From Microbacterium oxydans (GTDB lineage Bacteria; Actinomycetota; Actinomycetes; Actinomycetales; Microbacteriaceae): a stretch of 64,000 nt of DNA. A program made the translations under genes and the position numbers. Below, one piece after another: positions 48,414-57,262 of the stretch. The notes beneath the pieces are model-generated. The model did no database searches, was not told the origin of the DNA, and saw only the letters and a program-made list of their open reading frames with translations. Numbering within the stretch: the first letter of the stretch is position 1; every line of letters begins with the position of its first letter. The DNA is taken from assembly GCF_000956405.1 (NCBI RefSeq), contig NZ_JYIV01000028.1:186001-250000 (forward strand), read 5' to 3'.

Positions 48414-49234
48414 CAGGGAGTACCGAGGGGAGTGGGCGGCGGCGGAGTGCGCGGCGACGCTGCGGGCGACGTGACGGGCGGAGCGGCGGGCGGAGTGGCA
48501 GCTCCGGCGCGTGCGAGCATGTCGCGGGCGAGCATCGTGCTACCCGCCACCGCAGCGGGCATGATCGCGACGGCGCCACCGGGGATCAGGAAGCAGAGCT
48601 GGGTCGCGACGCCGAAGCCGAGGACTCGTGCCCGGCTGCCCGAGAAAAGAGCGGCGCGCTGGGCAGGACTGAGATCACGCGCGTCGAAGGCGCGTCCGGT
48701 GAGCTCTCGGGCCAGCAGCCGACCGGTCAGGACGACTCCGGCGATGGGTCCGAAGAACCCACCGACGGCAGGGATCAGACCGATGAGGAGCACGGCGATC
48801 GCGATCAGGATGCCGAGCAGAATCAGGCGGAGTCCCTCACCGAGAGTGGTCCAGAAGCTGCCGCCGTCGGCCGGGGGAGCTGCGCCGAGGTCGGTCTCGA
48901 CCACGTGCCAGATGCGCTGGTAGAAGGGATCGCCGATGGTCAGGGTGAGGGCGCTGAAGACCACGCTGGACAGGGCGAGCGCTGCCGCGACGATCACGAA
49001 GCTCACCGCCGACCGCAGCAGGCCCCGCCACGGTTCGAGCCACCCCTCGGCGAACGGGGTCAGCCAGGTGGAGACCGACGGCAGGCCGATGATCAGCGGT
49101 ACGAGCGCGGCAGCGAGCAGGAGCAATGCGATGATCGCGGGGACCAGTCCGAGCAGCATGAGTCCCGGCCGGGTGCGCCACAGCCCGAAGCCGCGCAGCA
49201 GTGTGCGGATACCGGTGGCGAACTCGCGGATCAT
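48413..49234 (-). CDS. EI24/CysZ-like membrane protein
   Basis: 273 residues with four main hydrophobic regions and a Pro/Thr/Ala-rich tail (TPPAAPPVTSPAASPRTPPPPTPLGTP). Family pattern: RTLLRGFGLWRTRPGLMLLGLVPAIIALLLL, DPFYQRIWHVVETDLG, GLIPAVGGFFGPIAGVVLTGRLLARELTGRAFDARDLSPAQRAALFSGSRARVLGFG. CysZ members are sulfate channels; actinobacterial EI24 proteins are uncharacterised. TACGCT is seven bases before the ATG, so leaderless. First gene of a pair with nei. Confidence 0.85.
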   Translation of the reverse strand: MIREFATGIRTLLRGFGLWRTRPGLMLLGLVPAIIALLLLAAALVPLIIGLPSVSTWLTPFAEGWLEPWRGLLRSAVSFVIVAAALALSSVVFSALTLTIGDPFYQRIWHVVETDLGAAPPADGGSFWTTLGEGLRLILLGILIAIAVLLIGLIPAVGGFFGPIAGVVLTGRLLARELTGRAFDARDLSPAQRAALFSGSRARVLGFGVATQLCFLIPGGAVAIMPAAVAGSTMLARDMLARAGAATPPAAPPVTSPAASPRTPPPPTPLGTP

Positions 49235-49257
49235 GGCTTCCAGCGTAGGCGTAGTGC

Positions 49258-52200
49258 TCAGACGACCTTGCGGAGTGTGTATCCGCGCGGGGTCGCCACG
49301 AAGCCGGACTCCTGCAGCGCGAGGGCGAGTTCGGTGCCGTAGACGCCCTCTCCGTTGAGCTTCTCGACGGTCAGAGTGTCGAGGCGGCGGGCGCGCGCGG
49401 TGGCCGCGAGGTCGGAGGCCGCGGCGCGCAGCACCTCGGCGTCGTCGCTGAAGGACAGCACCGTGCGTCCGCCGCGTTCGAGGGACAGCACCAGAGCGCC
49501 GTCGACGAGCACGACCAGACCGCCCGCTTTGCGCCCTGGACGATGCGAGACCCCGTCGAGCTTGGGCCAGCCGAGGGCGGCGCCGTAGGGGTTCGCGGGA
49601 TCGGTCGACGCGAGGGTCACGGCCTTGCGCGGCGGCGGATCCGCGAGGCCCGCATAGGTACGCAACCGGTCGACGGTGCCTGACGCGGCGAACTGCGCCG
49701 CGCCGAGCTTCTCGATCACGTAGCCCCGGCGGCAGTGGCCCGCCTCTTCGAAGCCCGCGAGCACCCGGTATGCCTGGGCGAAGCCGCCGGGGACGCCCTC
49801 GGCCTGCACGGTGCCACGCGTGACGACGCCGTAGCGGTCGAGCAGGAGCCCTGCGGTGACGGTGGCCCTACGGGCCGGATCGGTCTCGAGCGCGGGCAGC
49901 AGCGACCAGCGTCCGCCGATCGAGGGCGGGCGGGGCGCCGCGGTCCCGGTGAAGGACACGCCACGGTAGGTGCGGGCGCGGGGCGCACGGCGTTTGACCT
50001 TGTGTGCCTGCGAGCCGCCGGTGAGGAGAGAGCGGATCGGGGCGAAGGTGTCGTTGGTGACGTAGCCCGCCCAGGTCAGTGACCACAGCGCTTCGAGCAC
50101 CGACTGCTCGTTCTCGGCCGCCGCCATGTCTTTCAGCTGTCCCGCGAAGTAGGCGCCCCCGACGTCGAGCGCGATGAGGATGCGCGACTCCAGGGAGTCG
50201 GATGCGATCTCGGCGTCGCGCTCCGGGAGGGTGAAGGGCGCGATGTCGGCCGGATGCAGCGACACCCAGCCGTCCCGTCCCGGGAGGGTGCCGTGTCCGG
50301 ACCAGATGACCTCGCCCGATGCCGTCAGTTCGTCGAGCATCGCCGGGGAGTAGTCGCGCACGCGTGAGGGCAGGATGAGCGACTCCCACGCGCTCGCGGG
50401 GATCGGCACACCGGCGAACTGCTCGATCACGTTCAGCACGCCGTCGACGCCTTCGAGCGGTCGTCCGATGTGCTGCCAGTCAGGGAGGAAGCGCGCGTAC
50501 GCCTCGGGGGACACCGGTTCGACCGAGCCGCGGATGGCCGCCAGCGAGCGCATCCGGAGCCGACGCAGCACCTCGGAGTCGCACCACTCGATCGCGTCGC
50601 CGCTGCCTGCCGCCTCGGGCAGGAAGTAACCGCTCGTGAGCCGTCCTGCCGTCTCGAGCCGCTGCAGCGTATGCCGGGCGACGGCGGCTCCGAGGCCGAA
50701 TCGCGAGGCGACGGCATCCGTCGTGAACGGTCCGTGCGTTCGGGCATGACGAGCCACGAGGTCGCCGAGCGGATCGGCGACCGGTTCGAGGAACGCCACC
50801 GGGATTCCCGTGGGCAACGCGGCTCCGAGCGCATCGCGCAGGCGCCCGGCATCCTCGATCGCGGCGACCCTGCTCGTTCCGGCGATCGTGACGGGGATCG
50901 CCCTGCGCGCGGTGACGAGCTCCTCGAGCAGAGCGGCGGCAGAGGTGCCGGTAATCGACTCGGGGTCGAGGCGCGCGGTGACCTCCTCGGCGTCGAGCGG
51001 GCCGAGCATGCGGAGCAGGTCGGCGACGCCCTCGAGCCCTCGTGCGCGGCGGTCGGGATCGAGACGCTGGGCTTCGCGTTCGAACTGGGCGATCACGTCG
51101 GGATCGAGCAACTCGCGCAGCTCGACCGTGCCCAGCAGCTCTCCGAGCAGGGCAGGGTCGACCGAGAGTGCGGCGGCCCTCCGTTCGGCGAGCGGAGAGT
51201 CTCCCTCGTACATGAAGGCGCCCACGTAGCCGAAAAGCAGGTCGCGGGCAAAGGGCGACGGCTGGCCAGGCTCGGTCTCGACCAGGCGGATGCGGCGGTC
51301 GGCGATCGAGGTCGCGAGCGTACGCAGCGACGGCAGGTCGTAGACATCCTGCAGCACCTCGCGCAGGGTCTCCAGGATGACCGGGAACGTCGGATGGCGC
51401 CTGGCGACCTCGAGCAACTGCGCCGACCGCTGCCGCTGCTGCCACAGCGGTGTGCGCTTGTTCGGATTCATGCGGGGCATGAGCAGTGCTCGCGCGGCGC
51501 ACTCCCGGAATCGGGAGGCGAACAGCGCGGACCCTCCGACCTCCTGGGTGACCAGGAGCTCCAACTCCTCGGGGTCGAACACGAACAGCTCGGCACCGGG
51601 AGGTTCCGCCTCGGCATCGGGGATACGCACGATGATGCCGTCGTCGCTCGCGACCGCCGATCCTTCCACGCCGAGACGTTCGCGCACCCGGGCGTTGATC
51701 GCCAGGGCCCACGGTGCGTGCACCTTCATGCCGTAGGGGGAGTGCAGGATCACCCGCCAGTCGCCGACCTCGTCGCGCCCGCGCTCGACGGTGAGGGTGC
51801 GGTCGGTGGGGAGCGTGCCCGTCGCCTCGCGCTGCTCGGTCAGGTGCGCCATGAGATTCGTCCGCGCCTGTTCGTCGAGTCCCGCCTCGATGAGCCGCTG
51901 CGCCGCCTTCTCCGGGGTGGCCGCCGACACCTCGCGCGAGAACGCGCCCAGAGCCTCACCCAGTTCGAATGGGCGCCCGATGCCATCGCCGTGCCAGAAC
52001 GGCACCTTGCCCGGCTGTCCGTAGGCGGGGATCACGTTCACGCGGTCGTGGGTGATCTCGGCGATCCGCCAGCTCGTCGTGCCGAGCGTGAACACGTCGC
52101 CCACCCTCGACTCGTAGACCATCTCCTCGTCGAGCTCGCCGACCCTGGCGCCGGTCGACTCGCCCGCGACGAACACGCCGAACAGGCCGCGGTCGGGGAT

Positions 52201-53838
52201 CGTGCCGCCGCTGGTCACGGCGATGCGCTGCGCACCCGGCCGTCCGGTCAGCGTGCCGGCGTCGCGATCCCATACGAGGCGCGGACGCAGCTCGGCGAAC
52301 TCGTCCGAAGGGAAGCGGCCGGCCAGCAGATCGAGCGTCGCCTCATATGCCGAACGCGGAAGCGCCTGGAACGGCGCCGACCGGCGGACGGTCTCGAACC
52401 ACTCCTCGACGCCGATGGCTCCCAGCGCGCTCGCCGCCACGGTCTGCTGCGCCAGGATGTCGAGCGGGTTGCGCGGCACCTGGATCGCCTCGATCTTGCC
52501 CGCCAGCATGCGCTCGGTCACGATCGCGGTGTGCAGCACGTCGCCGCGGTGCTTCGGGAAGAGGGCGGCTCGGCTGATCTCGCCCACCTGGTGCCCGGCA
52601 CGGCCGACGCGCTGCAGACCCGAGGCCGCAGACGGCGGAGCCTCGACCTGGATCACGAGGTCGACGGCACCCATGTCGATGCCGAGCTCGAGGCTGCTCG
52701 TCGCCACGACGCAGCGCAGCACGCCGGACTTGAGCTCCTCTTCGACCTGTGCCCGCTGCTCTTTCGACACCGATCCGTGGTGCGCTTTCGCGAGCACGGG
52801 ATCGGCGCCGGCGGTGGCACCGGCCTGGGCCATCATCGCGGCGGGGACGGTCGCATCGGGGAGGGGGACGCCGATCCGCTCGGAGTAGATCTCGTTGAGG
52901 CGCCCGGTGAGGCGTTCGGCCAGACGGCGGGAGTTGGCGAACACGATCGTCGAGTTGTTCTGCAGGATGCGGTCGACGATCGCCTCCTCGACGTGCGGCC
53001 ACACCGAGCCGGTGACCTCGGAGTACTCGGCGTCGTCGACGTCTCCCGGTACTCCGGGAGGCGGAGGCGGGTTCGTCATGTCGTCCATCGGGACGACCAC
53101 CCCGAGTTCGAAGGTCTTGGAGGCGGGAGGTGCCACGATCTCGACCGGGGCCGAGCCGCCGAGGAACCGCGCCACCTCGTCGATCGGCCGCACCGTGGCG
53201 GAGAGCCCGATGCGCTGAGCAGGTGTCTCGACGCCGTTCGCGCGGCGCAGGGCGTCGAGGCGTTCGAGGCTGACGGCGAGATGCGCGCCACGTTTGGTGG
53301 CGGCGACGGCATGCACCTCGTCGATGATCACGGTATGCACGCCGCGCAGCGTCTCGCCGGCGCGACTCGTGAGCATGAGGTACAGCGACTCGGGGGTCGT
53401 GATGAGGATGTCGGGCGGATCGGACACCAGCTTGCGGCGGTCGCTCGATGTGGTGTCGCCGGAGCGCACCCCGACCGTGACCGCAGGGGCCGCCACTCCG
53501 AGCCTTCTGGCCGACTGGCCGATGCCGATCAGCGGGGAGCGGAGGTTGCGCTCGACGTCGACGCCGAGGGCCTTCAAGGGGGAGATGTAGAGGATGCGCG
53601 TGCGCGGCTCGCCCTTCGCCGGCGGTGCACCCTCTCCCATGCGCTCGCGGAACACGCTGTCGATGGCCCACAGGAACGCGGACAGCGTCTTGCCTGACCC
53701 GGTCGGGGCGACCACGAGCGCGTGCCGGCCTGCGGAGATCGCGTTCCAGGCGCCGGCCTGTGCGGGGGTGGGCGCGGGGAACGCCCCCCGGAACCAGTCC
53801 TGCGTCGCGGGGGTGAAGCGGTCGAGCACGTCGCTCAT
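49258..53838 (-). CDS. lhr: Lhr-type ATP-dependent DNA helicase
   Basis: 1526 residues, the full Lhr length. Superfamily 2 motor: motif I APTGSGKT (44-51), motif II DEVH (173-176), SAT in IGLSATVR, and later helicase half with VVATSSLELGIDMGAVDLVIQVEAPPSAASGLQRVGRAGHQ. Then the Lhr-core winged helix and beta-barrel, and the long C-terminal region found in actinobacterial Lhr, which tetramerises it. 3'-5' helicase involved in mycobacterial damage response. The ATG at 53838 has GGAGG only one base away; GATGAT six bases upstream suggests a leaderless start instead. A divergent palindrome lies in front of it. Confidence 0.93.
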   Translation of the reverse strand: MSDVLDRFTPATQDWFRGAFPAPTPAQAGAWNAISAGRHALVVAPTGSGKTLSAFLWAIDSVFRERMGEGAPPAKGEPRTRILYISPLKALGVDVERNLRSPLIGIGQSARRLGVAAPAVTVGVRSGDTTSSDRRKLVSDPPDILITTPESLYLMLTSRAGETLRGVHTVIIDEVHAVAATKRGAHLAVSLERLDALRRANGVETPAQRIGLSATVRPIDEVARFLGGSAPVEIVAPPASKTFELGVVVPMDDMTNPPPPPGVPGDVDDAEYSEVTGSVWPHVEEAIVDRILQNNSTIVFANSRRLAERLTGRLNEIYSERIGVPLPDATVPAAMMAQAGATAGADPVLAKAHHGSVSKEQRAQVEEELKSGVLRCVVATSSLELGIDMGAVDLVIQVEAPPSAASGLQRVGRAGHQVGEISRAALFPKHRGDVLHTAIVTERMLAGKIEAIQVPRNPLDILAQQTVAASALGAIGVEEWFETVRRSAPFQALPRSAYEATLDLLAGRFPSDEFAELRPRLVWDRDAGTLTGRPGAQRIAVTSGGTIPDRGLFGVFVAGESTGARVGELDEEMVYESRVGDVFTLGTTSWRIAEITHDRVNVIPAYGQPGKVPFWHGDGIGRPFELGEALGAFSREVSAATPEKAAQRLIEAGLDEQARTNLMAHLTEQREATGTLPTDRTLTVERGRDEVGDWRVILHSPYGMKVHAPWALAINARVRERLGVEGSAVASDDGIIVRIPDAEAEPPGAELFVFDPEELELLVTQEVGGSALFASRFRECAARALLMPRMNPNKRTPLWQQRQRSAQLLEVARRHPTFPVILETLREVLQDVYDLPSLRTLATSIADRRIRLVETEPGQPSPFARDLLFGYVGAFMYEGDSPLAERRAAALSVDPALLGELLGTVELRELLDPDVIAQFEREAQRLDPDRRARGLEGVADLLRMLGPLDAEEVTARLDPESITGTSAAALLEELVTARRAIPVTIAGTSRVAAIEDAGRLRDALGAALPTGIPVAFLEPVADPLGDLVARHARTHGPFTTDAVASRFGLGAAVARHTLQRLETAGRLTSGYFLPEAAGSGDAIEWCDSEVLRRLRMRSLAAIRGSVEPVSPEAYARFLPDWQHIGRPLEGVDGVLNVIEQFAGVPIPASAWESLILPSRVRDYSPAMLDELTASGEVIWSGHGTLPGRDGWVSLHPADIAPFTLPERDAEIASDSLESRILIALDVGGAYFAGQLKDMAAAENEQSVLEALWSLTWAGYVTNDTFAPIRSLLTGGSQAHKVKRRAPRARTYRGVSFTGTAAPRPPSIGGRWSLLPALETDPARRATVTAGLLLDRYGVVTRGTVQAEGVPGGFAQAYRVLAGFEEAGHCRRGYVIEKLGAAQFAASGTVDRLRTYAGLADPPPRKAVTLASTDPANPYGAALGWPKLDGVSHRPGRKAGGLVVLVDGALVLSLERGGRTVLSFSDDAEVLRAAASDLAATARARRLDTLTVEKLNGEGVYGTELALALQESGFVATPRGYTLRKVV

Positions 53839-53857
53839 CCCTCCATCATCGTCGAGG

Positions 53858-53890
53858 CCGCGGACATCGGGGTCGTGACGATGTCCGCGG
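53858..53890. promoter_or_regulatory. 12-base inverted repeat in the lhr/DUF6157 gap
   Basis: CCGCGGACATCG (53858-53869) and CGATGTCCGCGG (53879-53890) pair perfectly around a 9-base spacer, in the 70-base gap between the divergent genes. Placement suggests an operator shared by both, but a stem in the DUF6157 leader is also possible. Confidence 0.5.
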
Positions 53891-53908
53891 GAGGGAGGAT
53901 GCTGGGGG

Positions 53909-54316
53909 ATGCCGCACACCACGAACTACGTCGACACCTTCATCGAGGTCGCGGAGGACTGCCCCATCGATCATGCGACCGAGCCGCCGATCGCCGGGAA
54001 ACCCACCATCGCAGCGATGCACTACCAGCTGATCGCCGAGCAGCCCTACGCGCGCACCTCCGACGACGTGATCTTCGAGACGTATGCGCTGCGCAACGGC
54101 ATCGCGGTGGACGACGCCGCCGCACGGGAGTCGTTCTTCTCGAAAGGACAGCCCTGCCTGCGGTCCTCGCCGCTGGGGAAGCGCTACGGATGGGGACTCC
54201 ACCACGACGCCGAGGGTCGGGTCGCGCTGGTGCCGCGGGACTCGGCGGAGTACGCGGCGCTCGCCGCAGACCCCGCACTCACGCATACCCGGGCGATGCG
54301 GGGTCGGCGAGCATGA
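53909..54316 (+). CDS. DUF6157 family protein
   Basis: 135 residues, MPHTTNYVDTFIEVAEDCPIDHATEPP followed by TIAAMHYQLIAEQPYARTSDDVIFETYALRNGIA and FFSKGQPCLRSSPLGKRYGWGLHHDAEGRVALVP. The pattern is that of the DUF6157 family found across bacteria, which has no known function. Soluble. GGGAGGA precedes the ATG. Ends before a strong terminator hairpin, so monocistronic. Confidence 0.8.
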   Translation: MPHTTNYVDTFIEVAEDCPIDHATEPPIAGKPTIAAMHYQLIAEQPYARTSDDVIFETYALRNGIAVDDAAARESFFSKGQPCLRSSPLGKRYGWGLHHDAEGRVALVPRDSAEYAALAADPALTHTRAMRGRRA

Positions 54317-54382
54317 GGTGCGACCGACGCTCGCCGAGGCGACGGTAGCGGGGCACGCCGGCGAAGCCGACGAGCAGGGGAG

Positions 54383-54410
54383 GCGGCGTCGTACTGAGGT
54401 ACGACGCCGC
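54383..54410. terminator. Hairpin terminator after the DUF6157 gene
   Basis: GCGGCGTCGTAC (54383-54394), TGAG loop, GTACGACGCCGC (54399-54410): perfect 12-base stem, in the gap before the next plus-strand gene. Confidence 0.75.
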
Positions 54411-54469
54411 GCGGAGAGAGGCACTCCGGGCCGACGCGACGGGGTGGCCTCCGCTCGTACCGTCACCCT

Positions 54470-55252
54470 ATGCCCGTCGAGAACACCACCCCTGACACTG
54501 CCCGTGACACCGCTGCTCACACCGCCTCCGACGCTCTCCGTGCCATCGCCTCGATCGCCGGAAGCGTGCTCGTCGCCGCCGCCCTGACCATCATCTGGGT
54601 CGCGCGGATGAGCATCGACCGGGTCCTGTACGTGAGCGGTCTCGGAGCAGACGGAGAGCCGACCGCCGGGTGGTTCGCGTTCGCCCTGCTGCTCCTCGCC
54701 GTGGGTGGCTTCTCGGTCGCGTGGGCGGCACGCGGTCTGCGGTCGACCGTGCCCTGGCTGAGCATCTGGACGCCATCGTTCTCGGTCGCGATGGCCTCCG
54801 CACTGTTCCTCGTGGCGTCGCAGGTCACGTGCACGACCGGATGCCCGCTTCCCGTCGGGCTCGCGTTCACCTGGCAGGACCTGGTGCACACGACCGTCGC
54901 CGTCCTGGCTTTCGCGCTGGCTGCGTTCGCGATGCTCCAGGTGTCGTTCGTCGAGGGGAGGCGCACGCTGCGGGTCCTCTCCCTGGTGGCAGGCGTCTCG
55001 ACCGCCGTGATCGCTGGGGCCGGCGGCATCCTCTCCCTGCTGCAGTTCCGCACCGACATCGGCAGCATCCTCGAGCTCGTCGCGACCACGATCGGCATGG
55101 GCTGGCTCGCGGTCCTCGGCATGGACACGGCGATAGCGCGACGTCGGCGGCCGCGGCGTGCGACATGGAGTCCCGCCCCTCGAGCCGTCGCCCTCCACCG
55201 CAGCACGTCGAGAGGCGCCGTGACGGGTCCGCTCGTCGCCGTCTCCCGCTGA
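54470..55252 (+). CDS. Six-helix membrane protein, DUF998-like
   Basis: 260 residues. Helices at about 25-45, 65-85, 98-120, 130-155, 162-185 and 195-215, with an arginine-rich cytoplasmic tail. FALLLLAVGGFSVAWAARGL, FSVAMASALFLVASQVTCTTGCPLP and WQDLVHTTVAVLAFALAAFAMLQ resemble DUF998 proteins. TACCGT is six bases before the ATG, so leaderless. Upstream of the kinase gene by 34 bases but with its own promoter signal. Function unknown. Confidence 0.75.
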   Translation: MPVENTTPDTARDTAAHTASDALRAIASIAGSVLVAAALTIIWVARMSIDRVLYVSGLGADGEPTAGWFAFALLLLAVGGFSVAWAARGLRSTVPWLSIWTPSFSVAMASALFLVASQVTCTTGCPLPVGLAFTWQDLVHTTVAVLAFALAAFAMLQVSFVEGRRTLRVLSLVAGVSTAVIAGAGGILSLLQFRTDIGSILELVATTIGMGWLAVLGMDTAIARRRRPRRATWSPAPRAVALHRSTSRGAVTGPLVAVSR

Positions 55253-55286
55253 GGGAACGGCGACGTGCGGTGCGTAGAGTCGTCAC

Positions 55287-56558
55287 ATGCGAGGGTCAGC
55301 ACCGGTCGGCGACGTCGGGGTCCGTGAGGTGGGCCTGCCACGGCCGCCCGGAGTCGTGCGGCGGTTCTGGGGCAGTCGTCCCTGGCTCTTCGACAGCCTG
55401 CTCGCCGCGCTCTACTTCGTGCTCGGCGACTTCTGGGCCCTGATCACGCCGCTCTCCTCCGGCCGATGGTCACCGCTCGCGCCGATCCTCATCCCGGTGA
55501 TGCTCACGCTCGTCGGCGCGGTGGCGCTCCTCTTCCGCCGCCACCGGCCCTGGCTCACCTTCGCGGCGTTCGCTCTGATCTCCGTGGTCGCACTCGTCAC
55601 GGACACGCTGGCAGACCCGATCGGCATCAGCTTGGCGCTGTACGCCCTGTTCGTGTACCGCTCGAACCGCAGCGGATGGATCGCGTTCGCGGTGACGGTG
55701 TTCGTCGGCATCCTCGTGTTCCCCCTGCTGGACTGGTTGCGCCAGGGAGAACTGGATCGGGCCTTCACGAGCGTGCCGGAGAGTCTGTTCTTCCTGGTCG
55801 TGATGCTGATCGCGGCCCTTCTCGGTGTCACCGTCGGCGACCGCCGGAGGTACATCGGAGCGATCCTCGATCGCGCCAACCAGCTCGCGCGCGAACGCGA
55901 CCAGCAGGCACGGATCGCGACCCTGGCCGAGCGCGCACGGATCACCCGCGAGATCCACGACGTCGTGGCGCACAGCGTGTCGGTGATGGTGTCGCTCGCC
56001 GACGGCGCGGACGCGCTGGCCGAGAAGGATCCGCAGCGGTCGAGGGACGCCGTCCAGGAGATCGGTGCGATCGGACGGCAGTCGCTCGTCGAGATGCGGC
56101 AGCTGCTCGGAGCCTTGGGCGACGACACGGCCGAGAGCGAAGAGGATGGCCCGTTGCGGCCGAATCCAGGGCTGACAGAGCTCGCGACCCTCGTCGAGAC
56201 CTTCCGGACGGCAGGGCTTCCCGTGTCGGTGCAGACCGTGGGGAGCGCGCCCTCGTCGCCTGCTCTGCAGAACACGATCCACCGCATCGTGCAGGAGGCG
56301 CTCACGAACGCGCTGCGCTATGCGAAGAGCCCGAGCGAGGTGCGGGTGCTGCTCGATTTCCGGGGCGACGTCCTCGTGGTCGACGTCATCGACGACGGGC
56401 AGCCGGGACCACCGGCCGCCTCGGTGGGATCGGGCCGCGGTCTCGTCGGGATCCGTGAGCGGGCGCGCCTCGCCGGCGGAACCGTGCAGGCCGGGCCATT
56501 GCCCGATGGTGGATGGCGCGTGCGAGTCGAGATCCCCGAACAGGAGGAACAGCGGTGA
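55287..56558 (+). CDS. NarL-type sensor histidine kinase
   Basis: 423 residues. Five or six helices at about 38-185, coiled linker RANQLARERDQQARIATL, phospho-acceptor His224 in RAREIHDVVAHSVSVMVSLADGADAL type sequence, and HATPase with IHRIVQEALTNALRYAKSPSEV, VIDDGQPGPP and GRGLVGIRERARLAGG. TAGAGT is six bases before the ATG, so leaderless. Overlaps the regulator gene by GTGA. Signal unknown. Confidence 0.92.
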   Translation: MRGSAPVGDVGVREVGLPRPPGVVRRFWGSRPWLFDSLLAALYFVLGDFWALITPLSSGRWSPLAPILIPVMLTLVGAVALLFRRHRPWLTFAAFALISVVALVTDTLADPIGISLALYALFVYRSNRSGWIAFAVTVFVGILVFPLLDWLRQGELDRAFTSVPESLFFLVVMLIAALLGVTVGDRRRYIGAILDRANQLARERDQQARIATLAERARITREIHDVVAHSVSVMVSLADGADALAEKDPQRSRDAVQEIGAIGRQSLVEMRQLLGALGDDTAESEEDGPLRPNPGLTELATLVETFRTAGLPVSVQTVGSAPSSPALQNTIHRIVQEALTNALRYAKSPSEVRVLLDFRGDVLVVDVIDDGQPGPPAASVGSGRGLVGIRERARLAGGTVQAGPLPDGGWRVRVEIPEQEEQR

Positions 56559-57214
56559 CCGAAGAGAAGATCCGGGTGCTCATCGTCGACGATCATGAGC
56601 TGATTCGGCGCGGGATGAGGATGGTGCTCGACGCCGAGGACGACATGAAGGTCGTCGGCGAGGCGGCATCGGGAGCCGAGGCGGTGCACATGGCGGGCGA
56701 TCTGCGTCCCGATGTGATCCTGATGGACATCCGGATGCCGGAGATGGACGGTATCGAGGCGACCAGGCGCATCGTCAGGGGCACTCCGGCGAGCCGGGTG
56801 CTGGTGCTCACGACCTTCGACCTCGACGAGTACGCCTTCGGAAGCCTTCGAGCCGGCGCGAGCGGGTTCCTGTTGAAGAACACCCCGCCCGCACAGCTGA
56901 CCGCCGCGATCCGGGCGATCGCCGCCGGCGATGCCCTGGTCTCGCCGCGGGTCACCAGAGCGATGCTCGACCTGTTCGCCACGCGCCTGCCCCGGCAGCC
57001 GGAGCGGGAGGATGCGCGGTTGGATGTGCTCACCGAGCGGGAGCGCGACGTGTTGCTCGCGATCGCCAAGGGCTACAACAACACGGAGATCGGCGAGAGC
57101 CTCTTCGTGTCGGAGTCGACCGTGAAGACGCACGTCGGCCGAGTGCTGCTGAAACTGGGCCTGCGCGATCGGGTGCAAGCCGTCATCCTCGCGTACGAGG
57201 TCGGCCTGGTCTGA
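56555..57214 (+). CDS. NarL/LuxR response regulator
   Basis: 219 residues from GTG with AGGAGGA upstream. Receiver phospho-acceptor Asp58 (VILMDIRMPEMDG), Lys in GFLLKNTPP, LuxR HTH at about 155-215 (LTERERDVLLAIAKGYNNTEIGESLFVSESTVKTHVGRVL). Pairs with the overlapping kinase; followed by a terminator. Confidence 0.93.
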   Translation: MTEEKIRVLIVDDHELIRRGMRMVLDAEDDMKVVGEAASGAEAVHMAGDLRPDVILMDIRMPEMDGIEATRRIVRGTPASRVLVLTTFDLDEYAFGSLRAGASGFLLKNTPPAQLTAAIRAIAAGDALVSPRVTRAMLDLFATRLPRQPEREDARLDVLTERERDVLLAIAKGYNNTEIGESLFVSESTVKTHVGRVLLKLGLRDRVQAVILAYEVGLV

Positions 57215-57220
57215 GGGGAC

Positions 57221-57253
57221 GCGGCGTCGGGGAGGAGGTCTCCCCGTCGCCGC
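57221..57253. terminator. Hairpin between the response regulator and ABC-F genes
   Basis: GCGGCGTCGGGGAG (57221-57234) pairs with CTCCCCGTCGCCGC (57240-57253) with one mismatch and a 5-base loop, between convergent genes. Confidence 0.7.
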
Positions 57254-57262
57254 GTCGCCGCG

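Noticed and set aside
50470..53697. A 1075-codon open frame on the plus strand
   Set aside because: It is the antisense frame of lhr, rich in Arg/Gly/His, with no domain; long antisense frames are expected at this GC content.
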